Assembly (NCBI RefSeq): GCF_001713395.1 | Contig: NZ_CP016452.1 | Coordinates: forward strand, 1,984,001-2,048,000 | DNA: 64,000 nt | Direction of reading: 5' to 3' | Origin: Sinorhizobium sp. RAC02 | GTDB taxonomy: Bacteria > Pseudomonadota > Alphaproteobacteria > Rhizobiales > Rhizobiaceae | Shown: positions 17,359 to 25,029 of the stretch, piece after piece | How the letters are laid out: every line of letters starts with the position of its first letter | How positions within the stretch are numbered: the stretch's first letter is position 1 | Made by a program: the position numbers and the translations under genes | Notes under the pieces: model-generated | The model's database searches: none | Told to the model about the DNA's origin: nothing | What the model saw: the letters and a program-made list of their open reading frames with translations, nothing else

Positions 17359-18291
17359 TCAATCGACGATGGGCGGCAGGATATCTTCGATCCGATCGCG
17401 CAGATGGGTGTGCTGGCGTGGCAGCTTCAGCGCTTCGCCAAGATGAGCGGTGTCCTCGTCACGGTCGAAACCGGGCTCGTTCGTCGCCACCTCGAACAGC
17501 ACCCCGCCAGGCGTGCGGAAGTAGATCGCCCAGAAGTAATCACGGTCGATGACCGGGGTGACCTGGTAGCCGGTGTCCATCAAGGCCTTGCGCACTTCCG
17601 CTTGAGCCGCGCGGTTTTCGACCGCAAAGGCAACGTGGTGGACGGAGCCTGCGCCCTGCCGCGCCACCGGCGCGCCGGGCAGCACTTCGAGGTCAATGAA
17701 ATCGGCACCGTTGCCGCCTTTAATGGCATAGCGGGTCAGGTCGCCACGGCGATCGACCTCCTCATAGCCCATGAACTTCAAGAGTTCACCCGTGGCACCG
17801 CCATCGCGCAACCGCATGGTCACGCCATGGAAACCGTGCACGCCATCACTCACCGGCACACCGCCGCCGGAAAAAGGCAGCCGCGCATCGCCATCAACTT
17901 CGGTCAGCGCGAAGCCGTCGCCATCCGGGCCGAGGAAGCGCAGGCGCTTTTCGCCGAAGGCTTCATCTTGCGCAAGGCCGGTAAGACCCTTGCCGGCAAA
18001 ACGTTCCTTCCAGTAGCCGAGTGAGCCTTTCGGTACGGAAAAGACGGTTTCGGCAACCTCCCCGGCGCCACGGTTGCCTCTGGCGATGTGCGGGAAGGGG
18101 AAGTAGGTCATGACAGTACCGGCCGAACCGGTCTCGTCCCCATAATAGAGATGATAGACGTCCGGCGCATCGAAATTGACCGTCTTCTTAACTCGGCGCA
18201 GCCCGAGCGTCTTGGTGAAGAAGTCGTTGTTTTCCTGGGCGTCGGCGGCCATGGAGGTGACGTGGTGCAGGCCTTTGATCTGGGTAAGCAT
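17359..18291 (-). CDS. Ring-cleaving dioxygenase, glyoxalase/VOC superfamily (MhqO-like)
   Basis: 310 residues with two VOC modules. The first begins IKGLHHVTSMAADAQENNDFF, giving the metal-ligand His in GLHHVTS; the second includes GVHGFHGVTMRL and SVHHVAFAVEN, and GGVLFEVATNEPGF supplies the glutamate ligand. This is the pattern of MhqO/LinE-type extradiol enzymes that open hydroquinones. It is the first gene of the set followed by a hydrolase and pirin. Hydroquinone detoxification is inferred from family and context; glyoxalase-like activity cannot be excluded. Confidence 0.88.
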   Translation of the reverse strand: MLTQIKGLHHVTSMAADAQENNDFFTKTLGLRRVKKTVNFDAPDVYHLYYGDETGSAGTVMTYFPFPHIARGNRGAGEVAETVFSVPKGSLGYWKERFAGKGLTGLAQDEAFGEKRLRFLGPDGDGFALTEVDGDARLPFSGGGVPVSDGVHGFHGVTMRLRDGGATGELLKFMGYEEVDRRGDLTRYAIKGGNGADFIDLEVLPGAPVARQGAGSVHHVAFAVENRAAQAEVRKALMDTGYQVTPVIDRDYFWAIYFRTPGGVLFEVATNEPGFDRDEDTAHLGEALKLPRQHTHLRDRIEDILPPIVD

Positions 18292-18347
18292 GATGTGGTC
18301 CTCGCTCTCGGGTGTCTTCGTTGAGCAAGAGATAGAGCCAATGCTGC

Positions 18348-18361
18348 CCCATTAGAATGGG
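18348..18361. promoter_or_regulatory. Palindrome CCCATT-AG-AATGGG, candidate operator of the dioxygenase gene
   Basis: Six-base perfect arms 57 bases upstream of the dioxygenase start, followed closely by an AT-rich inverted repeat AATAAT-N6-ATTATT (18365-18382). Both lie between the divergent dioxygenase and AraC-type genes. Regulator unknown. Confidence 0.35.
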
Positions 18362-18529
18362 CATAATAATTCATATATTATTGACAAAAACGCAACATTT
18401 GAAAGCCAGGTTCTGTCCGCTAAAGCATTTCCGGCCAGCACTTCGACGCAACGTTGCATAGGCCAGCGGACTAGACTAAAGTCGAAAAATTGAATCCGGT
18501 TTCTCTTTTGGTCGTATAGACCCGGTAGA

Positions 18530-19447
18530 GTGATTGAGAGATTGCCGTTGTCGTTTCCAGGAAAAGAATTGAGTTGCGTAGGCCTTTGCTTCGGAACGCC
18601 CGAGGCACCCAGCCTGACCACTGTCCCGATCAAGGCCGCGACTTTTTCCGTTACCAGCATCTGCAAGGACCTGGGTGAGGAAACGGCCAACGACGTACGG
18701 CTTCCCGCCTGCGATGCTTATTTCCTCATGCTCTATCTGGAAGACGCAGACCACGCCGATATCCTGGCGGACGGAACGTGCACACCGGTCCACCGCTACG
18801 AGCAGGGATCGATCTGCCTCGTTGATCTGGACGACGGTGCAGCCATTCGCCTGCACAGCCGACTGAATTCGCTGACCTTCGTTCTGCCCAAGACGCTTTT
18901 CGAAGAGGCCGCCTCGCTATCGTCGGGCACGAAGATGCGTCGCCTGGCCTGTCGGCGAGGCAAGCCGGATGGTGTGCTCGCAAATCTCGGCACGGCCCTG
19001 CTCGCGCTGCTGACCGGCAGCCGAGCGTCCTCGCCGCCCGCGCTGCTCGGGCATATGGCCGTCGCCATCTGCGCCCATCTCCTGCATCAGTATGGCGAAA
19101 CACCGGAAGGTGACCCCACCATCGGGCGGCTGCCCTCTGTTCCGAAGGCGGGGGCGCAGCAGGCGGACGACGTCGACGAACCGCCACTTTTCCCCATCGC
19201 CACGGCCACCGATCTTGCCGAAGAGACGTTCCTGCTGGACTTCAAGCGCGCGACGGGACTGGCACCCTTTCAATGGCTGACGCGGATGCGCGTTGAACGC
19301 GCGAAGGAGTTCATGGCGGAACACACCCTGTCCATTGAAGCAATTGCCCGTCAATGCGGTTTCGGCGACCTGGAACACTTCAACCAGGCCTTCACTGTCG
19401 AAACCGGCATGACGCCAGCGGCCTGGGGCCGCATGCACGTCAATTGA
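18530..19447 (+). CDS. AraC-family transcriptional regulator (first of three in tandem)
   Basis: 305 residues from a GTG at 18530. The N-terminal half has the AraC-type sensing-domain look (YFLMLYLEDADHADI). The C-terminus has one good helix-turn-helix unit, IEAIARQCGFGDLEHFNQAF followed by TGMTPAAW. The first of the two usual helix-turn-helix units is poor: in place of the LA...S-LSR pattern it reads ATDLAEETFLLDFKRATG. It is divergent from the quinone-defence genes and lies 72 bases before a second AraC-type gene. The target is unknown. Confidence 0.82.
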   Translation: MIERLPLSFPGKELSCVGLCFGTPEAPSLTTVPIKAATFSVTSICKDLGEETANDVRLPACDAYFLMLYLEDADHADILADGTCTPVHRYEQGSICLVDLDDGAAIRLHSRLNSLTFVLPKTLFEEAASLSSGTKMRRLACRRGKPDGVLANLGTALLALLTGSRASSPPALLGHMAVAICAHLLHQYGETPEGDPTIGRLPSVPKAGAQQADDVDEPPLFPIATATDLAEETFLLDFKRATGLAPFQWLTRMRVERAKEFMAEHTLSIEAIARQCGFGDLEHFNQAFTVETGMTPAAWGRMHVN

Positions 19448-19519
19448 TGCAAGCTGTTTGCTTCGGCAAGAAAATCTTGCACTCTCGGCTTCTCCAACGG
19501 CTGGTGCGGGGAGGACACG

Positions 19520-20407
19520 ATGAACGATGATTCAGTTCCGGAAACGGCCGATATGGTTGCTACCATGCGCCGCTGGGAGCTACGTGCCTCGCCGCTCACC
19601 ATCACACGACTGAGTTCCGACCGAGACGATCTAGCCCCCGATCCCCCGAATGCGCCCGAAGACGCGTTCCATATCATTACCCAGCTCCGCGACTTTCGCC
19701 TGCACCGGCTATGGCGGGGGGAGTCGCTGATCTTCGAGGGGGGGCACCCGAAGGGCGCGCTGGCCATCACCGATCTGCGCGAGGAGTGGCGCTGCCACCA
19801 TCTCTCGCCCTTCGACAATGTGCGTTTCAAGATCCCCTTCCAGCACGTACGCGCCTTCGCCACCGAACTTAGCCGGCCGGAACTGTCGGGCTTTAAATGC
19901 CGGCCCGGCACGCTGGACGCCGTGATGCTAGGGCTCGCGCAAGCGCTGCTGCCTGCACTGGAACGGCCACAGCAGGCAAGCCGCCTGTTCCTCGAACAGG
20001 TCGGCCTCGCCATCCTCACCCATCTCACGCAGACCTATGGAGGCGTCTATTTTCCGGTCGATCGCAAGGGCACGCTGGCGCCCTGGCAGGAAAAACGCGC
20101 GCTTGAACTCCTCGCCGCGCGCCTCGATGGCGGGGTCTCCATCGCGGAGCTGGCGCAAAGCTGCGACCTGTCGCGCAGTTATTTCATCTCGGCTTTCAAG
20201 GCGAGTTTCGGGCGAACGCCGGCCCGCTGGCTGAACGAGTATCGCGTCGCCTGCGCCAAGGAATTGCTGTCTGGCGACCTGCCGATTGCCGAAATCGCCA
20301 TCGGATGCGGCTTTGCCGACCAGAGCCATCTCACCAAGGTCTTTGCCGCCGTGACCGGAGAGACGCCCGCCCGCTTTCGCCGTGAACGCCGCTCCGCAAA
20401 AATTTAG
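19520..20407 (+). CDS. AraC-family transcriptional regulator (second of three in tandem)
   Basis: 295 residues, ATG with GGGGAGG upstream. Both helix-turn-helix units are complete: SIAELAQSCDLSRSYFISAFKASFGRTP and IAEIAIGCGFADQSHLTKVFAAVTGETPARF. The N-terminal part is a cupin-like sensing region without recognisable ligand motif. It lies in the same direction as the flanking AraC-type genes, suggesting duplication, though the N-terminal halves have diverged strongly. Confidence 0.9.
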   Translation: MNDDSVPETADMVATMRRWELRASPLTITRLSSDRDDLAPDPPNAPEDAFHIITQLRDFRLHRLWRGESLIFEGGHPKGALAITDLREEWRCHHLSPFDNVRFKIPFQHVRAFATELSRPELSGFKCRPGTLDAVMLGLAQALLPALERPQQASRLFLEQVGLAILTHLTQTYGGVYFPVDRKGTLAPWQEKRALELLAARLDGGVSIAELAQSCDLSRSYFISAFKASFGRTPARWLNEYRVACAKELLSGDLPIAEIAIGCGFADQSHLTKVFAAVTGETPARFRRERRSAKI

Positions 20408-20472
20408 GGTGTCGCCAGGGGACTGGATCGGGTAGCTTGCCCGTGGGGAAGCCAACTTCGGAGGAAAAAGGC

Positions 20473-21390
20473 ATGGGTAATGCCCCTTCCGTTTCGGCCG
20501 CCTCTTCCTCCCGCGACAGCCTGGGATGCAGCCTTTCACGGCTCGACGATGACCGTCGCGTCGAGGCGAGTGGCATGACCTTCCATCGCAAGAGGGCGAC
20601 CTCGGCCCCGCCGGAACCGGTCTACACGCCCGCCACCAGCCGCGGCTATCTGCTCGGCCTGTCGCTCACCGGCGGCCATCGCCGGCGAATTTTTCACGCG
20701 CATCATTCCAGCGTGCACGATTTTGCGGAGAATGCCGTCTATCTGCGCTCCTTCCAGGATGCCTACCAGGCGGAACTGGCCGGTTCGTTCGATTTCGCTC
20801 TCCTGGAAATCGGTCCATGTGCGCTCGAGCGCTTGGCCGACAGCGCGGATCTCGCGGGCGTCAACGAATTGCAGGCCTTCGGGGAGGAGTCCGATCCGGT
20901 GCTCGGCGGGCTGATGGGTGCACTTTTCGCCCCAACCAGCGATCAGCTGGAGCGCAGCGCCCTCTTCGTTGACCAGCTTTCGCTGGCGATCGGCATCCAT
21001 GTTGCGCACCACTACGGCAATGCCGCGCGCGAGACCGTGACGGAGCGGGCGAAAGGCCGGCGCCTTTCGTCGCGTGGCATGGCCGCGGTGCAGGACATGA
21101 TGCGCGACCGGCTTCACGGCGATGTCGCGATTGAGGATCTGGCACGCGCTTGCAACCTTTCCGAAGGCGCCTTCCTGCGTGCCTTTCGCGAGACGGTGGG
21201 CAAGACCCCGCATCAGTTCCTCATGCAGGAGCGTGTCGAAAAGGCGCGCGACCTGCTCGCCTTCTCCTCCCTGACCCTCAGCGAGGTCGCCGCCGCCTGC
21301 GGCTTTGCCGACCAGAGCCATTTTTCGCGAATTTTCTCGCGCATCGTCGGCGCCGCGCCGGGGACCTGGCGGCGCAGCCGCAAGGCGTGA
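20473..21390 (+). CDS. AraC-family transcriptional regulator (third of three in tandem)
   Basis: 305 residues from the ATG at 20473, chosen for GGAGG eight bases upstream. The DNA-binding domain contains IEDLARACNLSEGAFLRAFRETVGKTPHQFL and LSEVAAACGFADQSHFSRIFSRIVGAAPGTW. The N-terminus has a Ser-rich leader and a sensing domain. It is followed 190 bases later by the YcaC-like hydrolase operon, which it may control. Confidence 0.9.
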   Translation: MGNAPSVSAASSSRDSLGCSLSRLDDDRRVEASGMTFHRKRATSAPPEPVYTPATSRGYLLGLSLTGGHRRRIFHAHHSSVHDFAENAVYLRSFQDAYQAELAGSFDFALLEIGPCALERLADSADLAGVNELQAFGEESDPVLGGLMGALFAPTSDQLERSALFVDQLSLAIGIHVAHHYGNAARETVTERAKGRRLSSRGMAAVQDMMRDRLHGDVAIEDLARACNLSEGAFLRAFRETVGKTPHQFLMQERVEKARDLLAFSSLTLSEVAAACGFADQSHFSRIFSRIVGAAPGTWRRSRKA

Positions 21391-21581
21391 GCCGAAGCGG
21401 CATGCTGCCGCGTGCAATCAGAGAACCGTACCCTCTGCTCGCACGCGAACAAGAGCGAGTTTGGCCGAGAAACCTGTCAGAATGTTCAAAAGACAAACAT
21501 AGGCGACAAGAACGGTACGGAGCACAGGGGCATAGTCCGGTTCGAAGAAAACTGAAACCGGCATCCAAAAAGGAGGACCCC

Positions 21582-22238
21582 ATGACCCTGAACGCGACGC
21601 CCACCCCCGGCAGCCTGCTGATTTCCCCCAAGGATCACACGCTGATCATGATCGACTTCCAGTCGCAAATGGCCTTTGCGACGAAATCGATCGATGCCGT
21701 GAACCTGCGCAACAACGCCGCTCTCGTCGCCCATGGTGCCAAGGGCTTCGGCGTTTCGACGATTTTGACCACGGTGGCCGAAAAGACCTTTTCCGGTCCG
21801 ATGTTCACCGAGATCACCGAGGCCTTCCCGGGCCAGGCCCTTCTCGACCGGACCTCGATGAACACCTGGGAGGACGCCGCTGTCATCGATGAGGTGAACC
21901 GCATCGGCAAGAAGCGCCTGGTAATGTGCGGCCTGTGGACCTCCGTCTGCATCGTCGGCCCGTCGCTCTCGGCGCTCGACCAGGGCTTTGAGGTCTACGT
22001 TATCACCGATGCCTGCGGTGATATTTCCACCGAGGCCCATGATCGGGCCGTAGACCGCATGGTGCAGGCGGGTGTGCGCCCGATGACCTCGCTGCAATAC
22101 CTCCTGGAACTCCAGCGCGACTGGGCCCGTACCGAAACCTACGAGATGACGACCGGCATTGCGAAGAAATTCGGCGGCGCCTACGGCCTCGGCATCATCT
22201 ACGCCAAGACCATGTTTGGGGCTTCCGAGGGGCACTGA
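21582..22238 (+). CDS. YcaC-like isochorismatase-family hydrolase (first copy)
   Basis: 218 residues from the ATG at 21582, with AAGGAGG seven bases upstream. Family features are MIDFQSQMAF (catalytic Asp), the lysine in VAEKTFSGP and the cysteine-bearing WTSVCIVGPSL that defines the cysteine hydrolase fold, plus a cis-peptide region MCGLWT. YcaC-type enzymes are oligomeric hydrolases with no settled substrate. It is the first gene after the AraC trio and is followed by a strong hairpin and then XapX, amidohydrolase, DoxX and MFS genes. A related gene lies at 46037-46726. Confidence 0.9.
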   Translation: MTLNATPTPGSLLISPKDHTLIMIDFQSQMAFATKSIDAVNLRNNAALVAHGAKGFGVSTILTTVAEKTFSGPMFTEITEAFPGQALLDRTSMNTWEDAAVIDEVNRIGKKRLVMCGLWTSVCIVGPSLSALDQGFEVYVITDACGDISTEAHDRAVDRMVQAGVRPMTSLQYLLELQRDWARTETYEMTTGIAKKFGGAYGLGIIYAKTMFGASEGH

Positions 22239-22272
22239 GTTCGTTTCCCCCTCCCGCACTCATTGCCCGCTC

Positions 22273-22304
22273 CGCCCGTCCGCAGGCCGCCCTGCGGACG
22301 GGCG
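22273..22304. terminator. Hairpin after the first ycaC-like gene
   Basis: CGCCCGTCCGCAGG pairs perfectly over 14 bases with CCTGCGGACGGGCG, loop CCGC, followed by TTCTAT. It lies 34 bases after the stop codon. It may terminate or partially attenuate transcription before the XapX gene. Confidence 0.6.
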
Positions 22305-22330
22305 TTCTATCCCGGATGGAGAAGGAAGCC

Positions 22331-22597
22331 ATGATGAAGATCTATCTGCTCTCGCTCGGTGCCGGCCTCATGGTGGGCGTGCTCTACAGCCTGCTCAATG
22401 TGCGCTCGCCCGCCCCGCCGGTCGTCGCGCTGATCGGCCTGCTCGGCATTCTCGTCGGCGAACAGATCGTGCCGCTCGCCAAGTCGTTCTGGAACCGTGA
22501 CCCGGCCGCGCAATCCTGGCTGCAGCACCACGTCAAGCCGCATGTCTTCGGTGAGATGCCGAAGGGCGGAAAACCGACCGACAGGACACACGTCTGA
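22331..22597 (+). CDS. XapX domain-containing small membrane protein (DUF1427)
   Basis: 88 residues from the ATG at 22331, chosen because AAGGA lies just upstream; an ATG 15 bases earlier is also in frame. Two hydrophobic segments: KIYLLSLGAGLMVGVLYSLL and VVALIGLLGILVGEQIVPLA. The signature RSPAPPVVALIGLLG matches the XapX domain, a short module of unknown function often found beside hydrolases. The stop overlaps the next start by one base (TGATG). Confidence 0.85.
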   Translation: MMKIYLLSLGAGLMVGVLYSLLNVRSPAPPVVALIGLLGILVGEQIVPLAKSFWNRDPAAQSWLQHHVKPHVFGEMPKGGKPTDRTHV

Positions 22598-24564
22598 TGC
22601 CGACCCGTCGTAATTTCCTTGGCGCGACCGCTGCCGCCCTGACACTGGGCAGCGCCGCCACGCAGGCCCAACAGGAGTCCCGTTCGATGACTGCCGACCT
22701 CATCCTTCATAACGGCCGTTTCACGACCCTCGACCGCAGCAATCCGCAGGCATCAGCGGTCGCCATCGCGGACGGCACCTTCCTCGCCGTCGGCGACGAG
22801 CGCGAGGTTATGGCGCTTGCCGGCCCGGAGACGCGGGTGATCGACCTCAAGGGCCGCAGCGTACTGCCCGGGCTTTGCGACAACCATACCCACGTCGTGC
22901 GCGGTGGCCTGAACTTCAACATGGAACTGCGCTGGGACGGCGTGCGCTCGTTGGCCGATGCCATGGACATGCTGAAACGGCAGGTGGCGATCACCCCGCC
23001 GCCGCAATGGGTGCGCGTCGTCGGCGGCTTTACCGAACATCAATTCGCTGAAAAGCGCCTGCCGACCATCGAGGAGATCAACGCGGTCGCCCCCGACACG
23101 CCGGTCTTCCTGCTGCACCTCTATGATCGCGCATTGCTCAACGGCGCGGCCTTGCGCGCCGTCGGCTACGGCAAGGACACGCCGAACCCGCCCGGCGGCG
23201 AGATCACCCGCGACGCCAGCGGCAACCCGACCGGCCTGCTCCTTGCCAAACCCAATGCCGGCATCCTCTATTCGACACTCGCCAAGGGGCCGAAACTCCC
23301 CCTCGACTACCAAGTCAACTCGACCCGCCATTTCATGCGCGAACTGAACCGGCTCGGCGTCACCTCCGTCATAGATGCCGGCGGCGGCTTCCAGAACTAT
23401 CCGGATGACTACGCTGTCATTCAAAAACTCGCCGACGAGAACCAGATGACCGTACGGCTCGCCTACAATCTCTTCACCCAGAAGCCGAAGGAGGAGAAGG
23501 AAGATTTCCTCAACTGGACGAAGTCGGTCAAATACAAGCAGGGCAACGACTACTTCCGCCACAATGGTGCCGGCGAGATGCTGGTCTTCTCCGCCGCGGA
23601 TTTCGAGGACTTTCGCGAGCCGCGGCCGGACATGCCGCCGGAAATGGAGGGCGATCTCGAAGGGGTCGTGCGCATCCTTGCGGAAAACCGCTGGCCCTGG
23701 CGCATGCATGCCACCTATGACGAGACGATTTCCCGTGCGCTCGACGTCTTCGAGAAGGTCAACCGCGACATCCCGCTCCAAGGCCTCAACTGGTTCTTCG
23801 ATCATGCCGAGACCATTTCCGAACGCTCGATCGACCGGGTGGCGGCGCTTGGTGGCGGCATCGCGGTGCAGCACCGCATGGCCTATCAGGGCGAATACTT
23901 CGTCGAACGCTACGGCCATGCCGCAGCCGAAGCCACGCCTCCCGTCGCCCGCATGCTGGAAAAGGGCATCAAGACCTCCGCCGGCACGGATGCGACCCGC
24001 GTCGCCTCCTACAATCCCTGGGTCTCGCTGTCCTGGATGGTGACGGGCAAGACCGTGGGCGGCACGGCGCTCTATCCGCGCGCCAACTGCCTCGACCGCG
24101 AAACGGCCCTGCGCATGTGGACGGAGAACGTCACCTGGTTCTCCAATGAGGAGGGCAAGAAGGGCCGCATCGAAAAGGGCCAGTTCGCCGACCTCATAAT
24201 CCCCGACAAGGATTTTTTCACCTGCGCGGAGGACGAGATCTCCTTCCTCTCCTCCGAACTCACCATGGTCGGCGGCAAGATCGTCTACGGGGCCGGCGAT
24301 TTCTCCCGGTTGGACGAAAACCCCGTGCCTCCGGCGATGCCCGACTGGTCGCCGGTCAGAACCTTCGGTGGTTATGCAGCCTGGGGCGAACCGGAGGGTG
24401 CCGGCAAACGCTCGCTCCGGCGCACCGCGATCTCGACATGCGGCTGCGCCAGTTCTTGCGGCGTGCATGGTCATGACCACGCCGCGGCCTGGACGTCGAA
24501 ACTGCCGATCGGCGACCTGAAGGGCTTTTTTGGCGCGCTCGGCTGTGCCTGCTGGGCAGTTTAA
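22597..24564 (+). CDS. Tat-exported amidohydrolase (YtcJ/NfdA-like) with Cys/His-rich tail
   Basis: 655 residues. A twin-arginine leader (TRRNFLGATAAALTLGSAA, ending TQAQQ) precedes a YtcJ-type amidohydrolase: composite domain start LILHNGRFTTLD, metal site GLCDNHTHVV, a further metal-ligand His in RMHATYDE and FDHAET, and the catalytic region TSAGTDATRV. This group includes N-substituted formamide deformylases. The last 41 residues hold C615, C617, C621, H624, H626, H628, C650 and C652, unusual for the family. An internal ATG at 22687 with AGGAG upstream matches the normal family start, so a leaderless form could also be made. Confidence 0.87.
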   Translation: MPTRRNFLGATAAALTLGSAATQAQQESRSMTADLILHNGRFTTLDRSNPQASAVAIADGTFLAVGDEREVMALAGPETRVIDLKGRSVLPGLCDNHTHVVRGGLNFNMELRWDGVRSLADAMDMLKRQVAITPPPQWVRVVGGFTEHQFAEKRLPTIEEINAVAPDTPVFLLHLYDRALLNGAALRAVGYGKDTPNPPGGEITRDASGNPTGLLLAKPNAGILYSTLAKGPKLPLDYQVNSTRHFMRELNRLGVTSVIDAGGGFQNYPDDYAVIQKLADENQMTVRLAYNLFTQKPKEEKEDFLNWTKSVKYKQGNDYFRHNGAGEMLVFSAADFEDFREPRPDMPPEMEGDLEGVVRILAENRWPWRMHATYDETISRALDVFEKVNRDIPLQGLNWFFDHAETISERSIDRVAALGGGIAVQHRMAYQGEYFVERYGHAAAEATPPVARMLEKGIKTSAGTDATRVASYNPWVSLSWMVTGKTVGGTALYPRANCLDRETALRMWTENVTWFSNEEGKKGRIEKGQFADLIIPDKDFFTCAEDEISFLSSELTMVGGKIVYGAGDFSRLDENPVPPAMPDWSPVRTFGGYAAWGEPEGAGKRSLRRTAISTCGCASSCGVHGHDHAAAWTSKLPIGDLKGFFGALGCACWAV

Positions 24565-24573
24565 GGAGACAAT

Positions 24574-25029
24574 ATGCTGCAAACCATGGAACAGCGCGCG
24601 GCAAAAGTCTGCGCGCCCTTCATCATCAGCCATCCGGTGCGGCTTTTGGCACTTCTCGGGCTCTGCGCCGCCTATATCCAGGGCAGCTTGATGAAGCTCT
24701 TCGATTTCAACAGCGCGATTGCCGAGATGGAGCATTTTGGTCTGACGCCTGCCGCCCCGTTCGCCGCCGCAGTCATCTTCTTCGAACTCGTCTGCTCGGC
24801 CATGGTACTGACTGGCTTTTGCCGCTGGATCGGCGCGTTGGCACTCTCGGCCTTCACGCTGATGGCGACCTTCATCGCGTTGCGCTTCTGGGAAATGACG
24901 CCCGGCATGGAGCGCATGATGGCGACCAACGCCTTTTTCGAGCATCTCGGCCTGGCCGGCGCCTTCCTGCTGGTCGCCTGGTACGACCTGCACCGCTGGA
25001 AGACGGCGCCCCGGGAGGACTGGACCTGA
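24574..25029 (+). CDS. DoxX-family membrane protein (first copy)
   Basis: 151 residues with four predicted membrane segments. The GSLMKLFDF segment, GLTPAAPFAAAVIFFELVCSAMVL and a final helix LAGAFLLVAW fit DoxX. Members are linked to quinone, thiosulfate or redox processes but generally lack defined activity. AAGGAGAC precedes the start. The stop overlaps the MFS start by one base. A DoxX relative also follows the second ycaC-like gene (46834-47232). Confidence 0.85.
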   Translation: MLQTMEQRAAKVCAPFIISHPVRLLALLGLCAAYIQGSLMKLFDFNSAIAEMEHFGLTPAAPFAAAVIFFELVCSAMVLTGFCRWIGALALSAFTLMATFIALRFWEMTPGMERMMATNAFFEHLGLAGAFLLVAWYDLHRWKTAPREDWT

